NCBI GenBank assembly: GCA_961205875.1
Contig: OY540812.1
Coordinates: 34,047,098-34,111,097, forward strand
DNA: 64,000 bases
Reading direction: 5' to 3'
From: Sialis fuliginosa
Lineage: Eukaryota; Arthropoda; Insecta; Megaloptera; Sialidae
Positions 48,231-60,400 of this stretch are shown here, one piece after another. The notes under the pieces are model-generated. The model searched no databases. It was not told where the DNA came from and saw only the letters and a program-made list of their open reading frames with translations. Position 1 is the first letter of the stretch, and each line of letters begins with the position of its first letter. A program made the translations under genes and the position numbers.

Positions 48231-49316
48231 GTTTATGTTTATGTGAATGTTTATGTTTATGTTTATGTTTATGTTTATGTTTATGTTTATGTTTATGTTT
48301 ATGTTTATGTTTATGTTTATGTTTATATTTATGTTTTAATTTATGTTTAAGTTTATGATTATGTTTATGTTTAAGCTTATGTTTAAAATTATTATTTGAG
48401 TTTATGTGTATGTTTTTTTTTATGTTTTTGTTTATGTTTATGTTTATGTTTATGTTTATGTTTATGTTTATGTTTATGTTTATGTTTATGTTTATGTTTA
48501 TGTTTATGTTTATGTTTGTGTTTATGTTTATGTTTATGTTTATGTTTATGTTTATGTTTATGTTTATGTTTATGTTTATGTTTATGTTTATGTATATGTT
48601 TATGTTTAAGTTTATGTTTATGTTTAAGTTTATGTTTATGTTTGTGTTTATGTTTATGTTTATGTTTATGTTTAAGCTTGTGTTTATGTTTATGTTTATG
48701 TTTATGTTTATGTTTATGTTTATGTTTATGTTTATGTTTATGTTTATGTTTATGTTTATGTTTATGTTTATGTTTATGTTTATGTTTATGTTTATGTTTA
48801 TGTTTATGTTTATGTTTATGTTTATGTTTATGTTTTATGTTTATGTTTATGTTTATGTTTATGTTTATGTTTATGTTTATGTTTATGTTTATGTTTATGT
48901 TTATGTTTATGTTTATGTTTATGTTTATGTTTATGTTTATGTTTATGTTTATGTTTATGTTTATGTTTTAATTTATGTTTAAGTTTATGATTATGTTTAT
49001 GTTTAAACTTATGTTTAAAATTATATTTAAGTTTATGTTTATGTTTTTTTTTATGTTTTTGTTTATGTTTATGTTTATGTTTATGTTTAAGTTTATGTTT
49101 ATGTTAAAGTTTATGTTTATGTTTATGTTTATGTTTATGTTTATGTTTATGTTTATGTTTAAATTTATATTTAAGTTTATGTTTATGTTTATGTTTAAGT
49201 CTATGTTTATGTTTAAGTTTTAATTTATGTTTAAGTTTATGTTTTATTTATGTTTAAGTAATGTTTATGTTTATGTTCAAATTTATGTTTATATTTATGT
49301 TAAAGTTTATGTTTAA
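48231..49316 (+). repeat. TTTATG arm right of B5, with two links
   Basis: Hexamer arrays with links at about 48334-48429 and 48966-49061. Markers TATATG, AAGTTTATG and AAGCTTGTG near 48590-48680 match those near 3409-3491. A phase break (TTTTATG) near 48834 matches that at 1621. The tail matches 1850-2080. It reads as a mosaic of the A1 and A2 arms. Confidence 0.92.
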
Positions 49317-49336
49317 GTTTATTTAAACATAAACTT
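49303..49336. repeat. Polarity-switch junction J9 (L type)
   Basis: The exact 14-bp inverted arms with the GTTTAT loop, as at J1. Confidence 0.85.
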
Positions 49337-51221
49337 AATCATAAACTTAAACATAAATTTAAACTAAAATTAAAACATAAACTTAATTATAAATTAAAAC
49401 ATAAACTTAAACATAAACTTAATCATAAACTTAATCATAAACTTAATAATAAACTTAAACATAAACTTAATCATAAACTTAAAGATAAACTTAATCATAA
49501 TCTAAATCATAAACTTAATCATAAACTTAATTATAAACTTAATCATAAACTTAATCATAAACTTAATCATAAACTTAATCATAAATTTAATCATAAACTT
49601 AAACATAAACTTAAACCTAAACTTAATCATAAACTTAATCATAAACTTAAACATAAACTTAATCATAAAATTAATCATAAACTTAATCATAAACTTAAAC
49701 ATAAACTTTATCATAAACTTAAACATAAATTAAAACATTAACATAAACTTAAACATAAACTTAATCATAAACTTAAACATAAACTTAATCATAAACCTAA
49801 ACATAAACTTAAACATAAACTTAAACATAAACTTAAACATAATCTTAATCATAAACTTAATCATAAACTTAAACATAAACTTAATCATAAATTTAAAGAT
49901 AAACTTATTCATAAACTTAATCATAAAATTAAACATAAACTTAATCATAAACTTAATCATAAACTTAAACATAAACGTAATCATAAACTTAAAGATAAAC
50001 TTAATCATAATCTAAATCATAAACTTAATCATAAACTTAATCATAAACTTAATCATAAACTTAATCATAAACTTAAACATAAACTTAAACATAAACTTAA
50101 TCATAAACTTAATAATAAACTTAAACATAAACTTAATCATAAACTTAAAGATAAACTTAATCATAATCTAAATCATAAACTTAAACATAAACTTAATCAT
50201 AAACCTAAACATAAACTTAAACATAAACTTAAACATAAACTTAAACATAATCTTAATCATAAACTTAATCATAAACTTAAACATAAACTTAATCATAAAT
50301 TTAAAGATAAACTTAATCATAAACTTAATCATAAAATTAAACATAAACTTAATCATAAACTTAATCATAAACTTAAACATAAACTTAATCATAAACTTAA
50401 AGATAAACTTAATCATAATCTAAATCATAAACTTAATCATAAACTTAATCATAAACTTAATCATAAACTTAATCATAAACTTAAACATAAACTTAAACAT
50501 AAACTTAATCATAAACTTAATAATAAACTTAAACATAAACTTAATCATAAACTTAAAGATAAACTTAATCATTATCTAAATCATAAACTTAATCATAAAC
50601 TTAATTATAAACTTAATCATAAACTTAATCATAAACTTAATCATAAACTTAATCATAAAATTAATCATAAACTTAAACATAAACTTCAACCTAAACTTAA
50701 TCATAAACTTAATCATAAACTTAATCATAAACTTAAACATAAACTTAATCATAAAATTAATCATAAACTTAATCATAAACTTAAACATAAACTTTATCAT
50801 AAACTTAAACATTAATTAAAACATAAACATAAACTTAAACATAAACTTAATCATAAACTTAAACATAAACTTATACATAAACCTAAACATAAACTTAAAC
50901 ATAAACTTAAACATAAACTTAAACATAAACTTAATCATAAACTTAATCATAAACTTAAACATAAACTTAATCATAAACTTAAAGATAAACTTAATCATAA
51001 ACTTAATCATAAAATTAAACATAAACTTAATCATAAACTTAATCATAAACTTAAACATAAACTTAATCATAAACTTAAAGATAAACTTAATCATAATCTA
51101 AATCATAAACTTAATCATAAACTTAAACATAAACTTAATCATAAACTTAAAGATAAACTAAATCATAAACTTAATCATAAAATTAAACATAAACTTAATC
51201 ATAAACTTAATCATAAACTTA
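49323..51221 (-). repeat. L-type 12-mer satellite block 5
   Basis: A 1.9-kb AAACTTAATCAT/AAACTTAAACAT array with an internal repeat of about 400 bp (equivalent positions 49760 and 50168). The final 650 bp match 5034-5691. Confidence 0.93.
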
Positions 51222-51361
51222 AACATAAACATAAACATAAACATAAACATAAACATAAACATAAACATAAACATAAACATAAACATAAACATAAACATAA
51301 ACTTAACATAAACATAAACATAAACATAAACATAAACATAAACATAAACATAAACATAAAC
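51222..51361 (-). repeat. CATAAA hexamer arm left of spacer A5
   Basis: A (CATAAA)n array with the CTTAACAT interruption near 51302. Confidence 0.92.
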
Positions 51362-51626
51362 AACACATTTCGTCTCAATTCGATTTTGCATAGAAAAATA
51401 ATTATATAAAATCTTCCTCAAGACAGATTAGATACAAATCGACTCGATTTGTATTAATTCGGTGTATTTTGTATTTATTCGTTAATAGTTGTCTTGATTC
51501 GGTTCAAACAGTCTATTTTAACCAGTTTTTTATATCAATTCGAAAAGTTTCAGCGCTAATCAGAAATTAAGAGTCAAAATGTCTAGATTTGACTTAATTT
51601 GATGTTATTTGAGTGATATGATGCAT
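51362..51626 (+). repeat. Spacer A5
   Basis: A 265-bp A module, nearly identical to A3; one visible private change is GATTCGGTTC instead of GATTCGTTTC near 51498. Confidence 0.9.
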
Positions 51627-53018
51627 GTTTATGTTTAAGATTATGTTTATGTTTATGTTTATGTTTATGTTTATGTTTATGTTTATGTTTATGTTTATGT
51701 TTATGTTTATGTTTATGTTTATGTTTATGTTTATGTTTATGTTTATGTTTATGTTTATGTTTATGTTTATGTTTATGTTTATGTTTATGTTTATGTTTAT
51801 GTTTATGTTTATGTTTATGTTTATGTTTATGTTTATGTTTATGTTTATGTTTATGTTTATGTTTATGTTTATGTTTATGTTTATGTTTATGTTTATGTTT
51901 ATGTTTATGTTTATGTTTATGTTTATGTTTTAATTTATGTTTAAGTTTATGATTATGTTTATGTTTAAGCTTATGTTTAAAATTATTATTTGAGTTTATG
52001 TGTATGTTTTTTTTTATGTTTTTGTTTATGTTTATGTTTATGTTTATGTTTATGTTTATGTTTATGTTTATGTTTATGTTTATGTTTATGTTTGTGTTTA
52101 TGTTTATGTTTATGTTTATGTTTATGTTTATGTTTATGTTTATGTTTATGTTTATGTTCATGTTCATGTTCATGTTCATGTTTATGTTTATGTTTATGTT
52201 TATGTTTATGTTTATGTTTATGTTTATGTTTATGTTTATGTTTATGTTTAAGTTTATGTTTATGTTTATGTTTATGTTTATGTTTATGTTTATGTTTATG
52301 TTTATGTTTATGTTTATGTATATGTTTATGTTTATGTTTATGTTTATGTTTAAGTTTATGTTTATGTTTGTGTTTATGTTTATGTTTATGTTTATGTTTA
52401 AGCTTGTGTTTATGTTTATGTTTATGTTTATGTTTATGTTTATGTTTATGTTTATGTTTATGTTTATGTTTATGTTTATGTTTATGTTTATGTTTATGTT
52501 TATGTTTATGTTTATGTTTATGTTTATGTTTATGTTTATGTTTATGTTTATGTTTATGTTTATGTTTATGTTTATGTTTATGTTTATGTTTATGTTTATG
52601 TTTATGTTTATGTTTATGTTTATGTTTATGTTTATGTTTATGTTTATGTTTATGTTTATGTTTATGTTTATGTTTATGTTTATGTTTATGTTTATGTTTA
52701 TGTTTATGTTTATGTTTTAATTTATGTTTAAGTTTATGATTATGTTTATGTTTAAACTTATGTTTAAAATTATATTTAAGTTTATGTTTATGTTTTTTTT
52801 TATGTTTTTGTTTATGTTTATGTTTATGTTTATGTTTATGTTTATGTTAATGTTTATGTTTATGTTTATGTTTATGTTTATGTTTATGTTTATGTTTATG
52901 TTAATGTTTTTGTTTATGTTTCTGTTTATGTTTATGTTTATGTTTTAATTTATTTTTAAGTAATGTTTATGTTTATGTTCAAATTTATGTTTAAAATTAT
53001 GTTAAAGTTTATGTTTAA
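51627..53018 (+). repeat. TTTATG arm right of A5 (uninterrupted counterpart of the element 1 site)
   Basis: A hexamer array of about 285 bp runs without interruption to the link at about 51928-52024, where the A3 arm holds retrotransposon 1. Four TTCATG variants lie near 52157-52180 (two in the left copy). A second link is at about 52715-52810. Confidence 0.93.
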
Positions 53019-53038
53019 GTTTATTTAAAATCAAACTT
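53005..53038. repeat. Polarity-switch junction J10 (L type, imperfect)
   Basis: The same imperfect stem as J2 and J3. Confidence 0.8.
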
Positions 53039-54541
53039 AATCATAAACTTAAACATAAATTTAAACATAAATTAAAACATAAACTTAATTATAAATTAAA
53101 ACATAAACTTAAACATAAATTTAAAAAAAACCTAAACATAAACTTAATCATAAACTTAATCATAAACTCAATCATAAACATAAACATAAATTAAAACTAA
53201 ACGTAATCATAAACTTAATCATAAACTTAATCATAAACTTAATCATAAACTTAAACATAAACTTAAACCTAAACTTAATCATAAACTTAATCATAAACTT
53301 AATCATAAACTTAAACATAAACTTAATCATAAAATTATTCATAAACTTAATCATAAACTTAAACATAAACTCTATCATAAACTTAAACAAAAATTAAAAC
53401 AAACAAAAACTTAAACATAAACTTAATCATAAACTTTAACATAAACTTAATCATAAACTTAATCATAAACTTATTCATAAACTTAATCATAAACTTAATC
53501 ATAAACTTAAACATAAACTTAAACCTAAACTTAATCATAAACTTAATCATAAACTTAATCATACACTTAAACATAAACTTAATCATAAAATTAATCATAA
53601 ACTTTATCATAAACTCAAACATAAATTAAAACATAAACATAAACTTAAACATAAACTTAATCATAAACTTAAACATAAATTTAAAGAAAATGTAAACATT
53701 AATTTAAAAAAAACAAACATAAACTGATCATAAACTTAATCATAAACTTAAACATAAACTTAATCATAAAATTAATCATAACCTTAATCATAAACTTAAA
53801 CATAAACTTTATCACAAACTTAAACATAAATTAAAACATTAACATAAACTTAAACATAAACTTAATCATAAACTTAAACATAAACTTAAACATAAACTTA
53901 ATCATAAACTTAATCATAAACTTTATAATAATTTTAATCATAAACTTAATCATAAACTTAAACATAAACTTAAACAAAAACTTAATCATAAACTTAAATA
54001 TAAACTTAATCATAAACTTAATCATAAACTTAATCATAAACTTAAACATAAACTTAAACTTAAACTTAATCATAAACTTAATCATAAACTTAATCATAAA
54101 CTTAAACATAAACTTAATCATAAAATTAATCATAAACTTAATCATAAACCTTAACATAAACTTTATCATAAACTTAAACATAACTTAAAACATAAACATA
54201 AACTTAAACATAAACTTAATCATAAACTTAAACATAAACTTATTCATAAACTTAAACATAAACTTAAACATAAACTTAAACATAAACTTAAACATAAACT
54301 TAAACATAAACTTAATCCTAAACTTAATCATAAACTTAAACATAAACTCAATCATAAACTTAATCATAAACTTAATCATAAACTTAATCATAAACTTAAA
54401 CATAAACTTAAACCTAAACTTAATCATAAACTTAAACATAAACTTTATCATAAACTTAAACATAAACTTATTCATAAAATTAATCATAAACTTAATCATA
54501 AAATTAAACATAAACTTTATCATAAACTTAAACATAAGTTA
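53025..54541 (-). repeat. L-type 12-mer satellite block 6
   Basis: A close copy of 13731-15262, with small differences such as AAACGTAATCAT near 53202 and a 4-bp shorter A-rich patch near 53706. Confidence 0.93.
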
Positions 54542-54617
54542 AAACATAAACATAAACATAAACATAAACATAAACATAAACATAAACATAAACATAAACA
54601 TAAACATAAACATAAAC
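54542..54617 (-). repeat. CATAAA hexamer arm left of spacer A6
   Basis: A pure (CATAAA)n array of about 75 bp, the same as left of A4. Confidence 0.9.
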
Positions 54618-54882
54618 AACACATTTCGTCTCAATTCGATTTTGCATAGAAAAATAATTATATAAAATCTTCCTTAAGACAGATTAGATACAAATCGACT
54701 CGATTTGTATTAATTCGGTGTATTTTGTATTTATTCGTTAATAGTTGTCTTGATTCGTTTCAAACAGTCTATTTTAACCAGTTTTTTATATCAATTCGAA
54801 AAGTTTCAGCGCTAATCAGAAATTAAGAGTTAAAACGTCTAGATTTGACTTAATTTGATGTTATTTGAGTGATATGATGCAA
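54618..54882 (+). repeat. Spacer A6 (A' subclass)
   Basis: A 265-bp module sharing all private changes with A4. Confidence 0.9.
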
Positions 54883-57424
54883 GTTTATGGTTAAGATTAT
54901 GTTTATGTTTATGTTTATGTTTATGTTTATGTATATGTTTATGTTTATGTTTATGTTTATGTTTATGTTTATGTTTATGTTTATGTTTATGTTTATGTTT
55001 ATGTTTATGTTTATGTTTATGTTTATGTTTATGTTTATGTTTATGTTTATGTTTATGTTTATGTTTATGTTTATGTTTATGTTTATGTTTATGTTTATAT
55101 TTATGTTTAGGTTTATGTTTATGTTTATGTTTTAATTTATGTTTAAGTTTATGATTATGTTTATGTTTAAGCTTATGTTTAAAATTATATTTAAGTTTAT
55201 GTTTATGTTTTTTTTATGTTTTTTTTATGTTTTTGTTTATGTTTATGTTTATGTTTATGTTTATGTTTATGTTTATGTTTAAGTTTATGTTTGTGTTTAT
55301 GTTTATGTTTATGTTTAAGTTTATGTTTATGTTTATGTTTATGTTTATGTTTATGTTTATGTTTATGTTTATGTTTATGTTTTAATTTATGTTTATGTTT
55401 ATGTTTATGTTTATGTTTATGTTTATGTTTATGTTTATGTTTATGTTTATGTTTATGTTTATGTTTATGTTTATGTTTATGTTTATGTTTATGTTTAGGT
55501 TTAGGTTTATGTTTATGTTTATGTTTATGTTTTAATTTATGTTTAAGTTTATGATTATGTTTATGTTTAAGCTTATGTTTAAAATTATATTTAAGTTCAT
55601 GTTTATGTTTTTTTTTATGTTTTTGTTTATGTTTATGTTTATGTTTATGTTTATGTTTGTGTTTATGTTTATGTTTATGTTTATGTTTATGTTTATGTTT
55701 ATGTTCATGTTCATGTTCATGTTTATGTTTATGTTTATGTTTATGTTTATGTTTATGTTTATGTTTATGTTTATGTTTATGTTTATGTTTATGTTTATGT
55801 TTATGTTTATGTTTATGTTTATGTTTATGTTTATGTTTATGTTTATGTTTATGTTTATGTTTATGTTTATGTTTATGTTTATGTTTATGTTTATGTTTAT
55901 GTTTATGTTTATGTTTATGTTTTTGTTTATGTTTATGTTTATGTTTATGTTTATGTTTATGTTTATGTTTATGTTTATGTTTATGTTTATGTTTATGTTT
56001 ATGTTTATGTTTATGTTTATGTTTATGTTTATGTTTATGTTTATGTTTATGTTTATGTTTATGTTTTTGTTTATGTTTATGTTTATGTTTATGTTTATGT
56101 TTATGTTTATGTTTATGTTTATGTTTTTGTTTATGTTTATGTTTATGTTTATGTTTATGTTTATGTTTATGTTTATGTTTATGTTTATGTTTATGTTTAT
56201 GTTTATGTTTATGTTTATGTTTATGTTTATGTTTATGTTTATGTTTATGTTTATGTTTATGTTTATGTTTATGTTTATGTTTATGTTTATGTTTATGTTT
56301 ATGTTTATGTTTATGTTTATGTTTAAGTTTATGTTTATGTTTAAGTTTATGTTGAAGTTTATGTTTATGTTTATGTTTATGTTTATGTTTGTGTTTATGT
56401 TTATGTTTATGTTTATGTTTATGTTTATGTTTATGTTTAAGTTTATGTTTAAGTTTATGTTTATGTTTATATTTAAGTTTATGTTTAAGTTTTTAAGTTT
56501 ATGTTTATGTTTATGTTTATGTTTATGTTTATGTTTATGTTTGTGTTTATGTTTATGTTTATGTTTATGTTTATGTTTATGTTTATGTTTATGTTTATGT
56601 TTAGGTTTAGGTTTATGTTTATGTTTATGTTTATGTTTTAATTTATGTTTAAGTTTATGATTATGTTTATGTTTAAGCTTATGTTTAAAATTATATTTAA
56701 GTTCATGTTTATGTTTTTTTTTATGTTTTTGTTTATGTTTATGTTTATGTTTATGTTTATGTTTGTGTTTGTGTTTATGTTTATGTTTATGTTTATGTTT
56801 ATGTTTATGTTTATGTTTATGTTTATGTTTATGTTTATGTTTATGTTTATGTTTATGTTTATGTTTATGTTTATGTTTATGTTTATGTTTATGTTTATGT
56901 TTATGTTTATGTTTATGTTTATGTTTATGTTTATGTTTATGTTTATGTTTATGTTTATGTTTATGTTAATGTTTATGTTTATGTTTATGTTTATGTTTAT
57001 GTTTATGTTTATGTTTATGTTTATGTTTATGTTTATGTTTATGTTTATGTTTATGTTTATGTTTATGTTTATGTTTATGTTTATGTTTATGTTTATGTTT
57101 ATGTTTATGTTTATGTTTATGTTTATGTTTATGTTTATGTTTATGTTTATGTTTATGTTTATGTTTATGTTTATGTTTATGTTTATGTTTATGTTTATGT
57201 TTATGTTTATGTTTATGTTTATGTTTATGTTTATGTTTATGTTTATGTTTATGTTTATGTTTATGTTTATGTTTATGTTTATGTTTATGTTTATGTTTAT
57301 GTTTATGTTTATGTTTATGTTTATGTTTATGTTTAAGTTTATGTTCAAGCTTATGTTTAGTTTATGTTTTAGTTTATGTTTAAGTTTATGTTTAAATTTA
57401 TGTTCAAGTTTATGATTAAATTTA
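54883..57424 (+). repeat. TTTATG arm right of A6 (uninterrupted counterpart of the element 2 site)
   Basis: Hexamer arrays with links at about 55131-55236, 55531-55626 and 56636-56732. The marker order (TTTAGG doublets, TTTGTG, TTTAAG cluster near 56325-56480, second TTTAGG doublet near 56600) follows the A4 arm but without element 2. Three TTCATG variants lie near 55703-55720. The last TTTATG run is about 560 bp with one TTAATG. Confidence 0.93.
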
Positions 57425-57444
57425 TGTTTAAGTTAACTTAAACA
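57425..57444. repeat. Polarity-switch junction J11 (R type, perfect palindrome)
   Basis: The same perfect 20-bp palindrome as J4, opening the second R domain. Confidence 0.9.
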
Positions 57445-60400
57445 TAAAATTAAACATGAACTTAAACATAAATTAAAACATATATTCAAACTTTAATTTA
57501 AACATAAATTTAAACATAAATTTGAACATAATTATAAACATAAATTTAAACATAAATTAAAACATAACTTAAACATAAATTTAAACATAAATTTAAATAT
57601 AGATTTAAACTTAAATTTAAACATAAATTAAAACATAAATTTAAACTTAAATTTAAACATAAATTTACACATAATTTGAACATAAATTTAAACATAAACT
57701 TAAACATAAATTTAAATATAAACATAAACATAAATTCAAACATAAATTTAAACATAAATTTAAACATAAACTTAAATATAAATTTAAACATAAATTTAAA
57801 CTTAAATTTAGACATAAATTTAAACATAAATTTAAACATAAATTTAAACATAAAATTGAACATAAATTTAAACATAAACTTATACATAAATTAAAACATA
57901 AACTTAAACATAAATTTAAACATAAATTTAAACATAAATTTAAACATAAATTTAAACATAAATTTAAACATAAATTTAAACATAAATTTAAACATAAATT
58001 TAAATTTAAATTTAAACATAAATTTAAACATAAATTTAAACATAAATTTAATCATAAATTAAAACATAAATTAAAACATAAATTTAAACTTAAATTTAAA
58101 CATAAATTTAAACATAAATTTGAACATAAATTTAAACATAAACTTTAACATAAATTTAAATATAAACTTATACATTAATTCAAACATAAATTTAAACATA
58201 TATTTAAACATAAATTTAAACATAAATTTAAACATAAATTTGAACATAAATTTAAACATAAATTTAAATTTAAATTTAAACATAAATTTAAACATAAATT
58301 TAAACATAAATTTAATCATAAATTATAACATAAATTAAAACATAAATTTAAACTTAAATTTAAACATAAATTAAAACATAAACTTAAACATACATTTAAA
58401 CATAAATTTAAACAAAAATTTGAACATAAATTTAAACATAAACTTAAACATAAATTAAAACATAAACTTAAACATAAATTTAAACATAAATTTAAACATA
58501 AATTTAAAAATAAATTTAAACATAAACTTAAACATAAATTAAAACATAAACTTAATCATAAATTTAAACATAAATTTAAACATAAATTTAAACATAAATT
58601 TAAACATAAATTTAAACTTAAATTTAAACATAAATTTAAACATAAATTTAAACATAAACTTAAACATAAATTTAAATATAAACTTAAACATGAATTCAAA
58701 CATAAATTTAAACATAAATTTAAACAAAAATTTAAACATAAATTTAAACATAAATTTAAACCTTAAATTAAACATAAATTTAAACATAAATTAAAACATA
58801 AACTTAAACATAAATTTAAACATAATTTTAAACATAAATTTAAACATAAATTTGAACATAAATTTAAACATAAACTTAAACAAAATTAAAACATAAACTT
58901 AAAGATAAATTTAAACATAAATTTAAACATAAATTTAAACCTAAATTTAAACATAAATTTAAACATAAATTAAAACATAAACTTAAACATAAATTTAAAC
59001 TTAAATTTAAACAAAAATTTAAACATAAATTTGAACATAAATTTAAACATAAACTTAAACATAAATTAAAACATAAACTTGAACATAAATTTAAACATAA
59101 ATTTAAACATAAATTAAAACATAAATATAAACATAAAATTAAACATAAATTTAAACCTTAATTTAAACATAAATTTAAACATAAATTTAAACATAAATTT
59201 AAACATAAACTTAAACATAAATTTAAATATATAAACTTAAACATAAATTCAAACATAAATTTAAACATAAATTTAAACATAAATTTAAACATAAATTTAA
59301 ACATAAATTTAAACCTTAATTTAAACATAATCTTAAACATAAATTTAAATATAAACTTAAACATAAATTTAAACATAAATTTATACATAAATTTAAACAT
59401 AAATTTAAACGCAAATTTAAACATAAATTTAAACATAAAATTAAACATAAACTTAAACATAAATTTAAACATAAATTTAAACATAAATTTAAACATCAAT
59501 TTAAACATAAATTTAAATTTAAATTTAAACATAAATTTAAACATAAATTTAAACATAAATTTAAACATAAATTTAAACATAAATTTAAACTTAAATTTAA
59601 ACATAAATTTAAACATAAATTTGAACATAAATTTAAACATAAACTTTAACATAAATTTAAATATAAACTTATACATTAATTCAAACATAAATTTAAACAT
59701 ATATTTAAACATAAATTTAAACATAAATTTAAACATAAATTTGAACATAAATTTAAACATAAATTTAAATTTAAATTTAAACATAAATTTAAACATAAAT
59801 TTAAACATAAATTTAATCATAAATTAAAACATAAATTAAAACATAAATTTAAACTTAAATTTAAACATAAATTAAAACATAAACTTAAACATACATTTAA
59901 ACATAAATTTAAACAAAAATTTGAACATAAATTTAAACATAAACTTAAACATAAATTAAAACATAAACTTAAACATAAATTTAAACATAAATTTAAACAT
60001 AAATTTAAACATATATTTAAACATAAACTTAAACATAAATTAAAACATAAACTTAATCATAAATTTAAACATAAATTTAAACATAAATTTAAACATAAAT
60101 TTAAACATAAATTTAAAATTAATTTTAAACATAAATTTAAACATAAATTTAAACATAAACTTAAACATAAATTTAAATATAAACTTAAACATGAATTCAA
60201 ACATAAATTTAAACATAAATTTAAACATAAATTTAAACATAAATTTAAACATAAATTTAAACCTTAATTTAAACATAAATTTAAACATAAATTAAAACAT
60301 AAACTTAAACATAAATTTAAACATAATTTTAAACATAAATTTAAACATAAATTTGAACATAAATTTAAACATAAACTTAAACAAAATTAAAACATAAACT

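Noticed and set aside
898-54882. Repeat-spacer pattern resembling a CRISPR array
   Set aside because: The spacers are identical to each other rather than unique, the repeats are simple-sequence arrays, and the context is eukaryotic.
1167-57415. Many long reading frames of Met-Phe, Cys-Leu, Tyr-Val, Asn-Ile or His-Lys dipeptide repeats, and Lys-Phe-Met-Phe/Ile types in the 12-mers
   Set aside because: The repeat periods (6 and 12) are multiples of three and lack in-frame stops, so several frames on both strands stay open automatically. No codon signature, promoter or conserved non-repeat domain supports coding.
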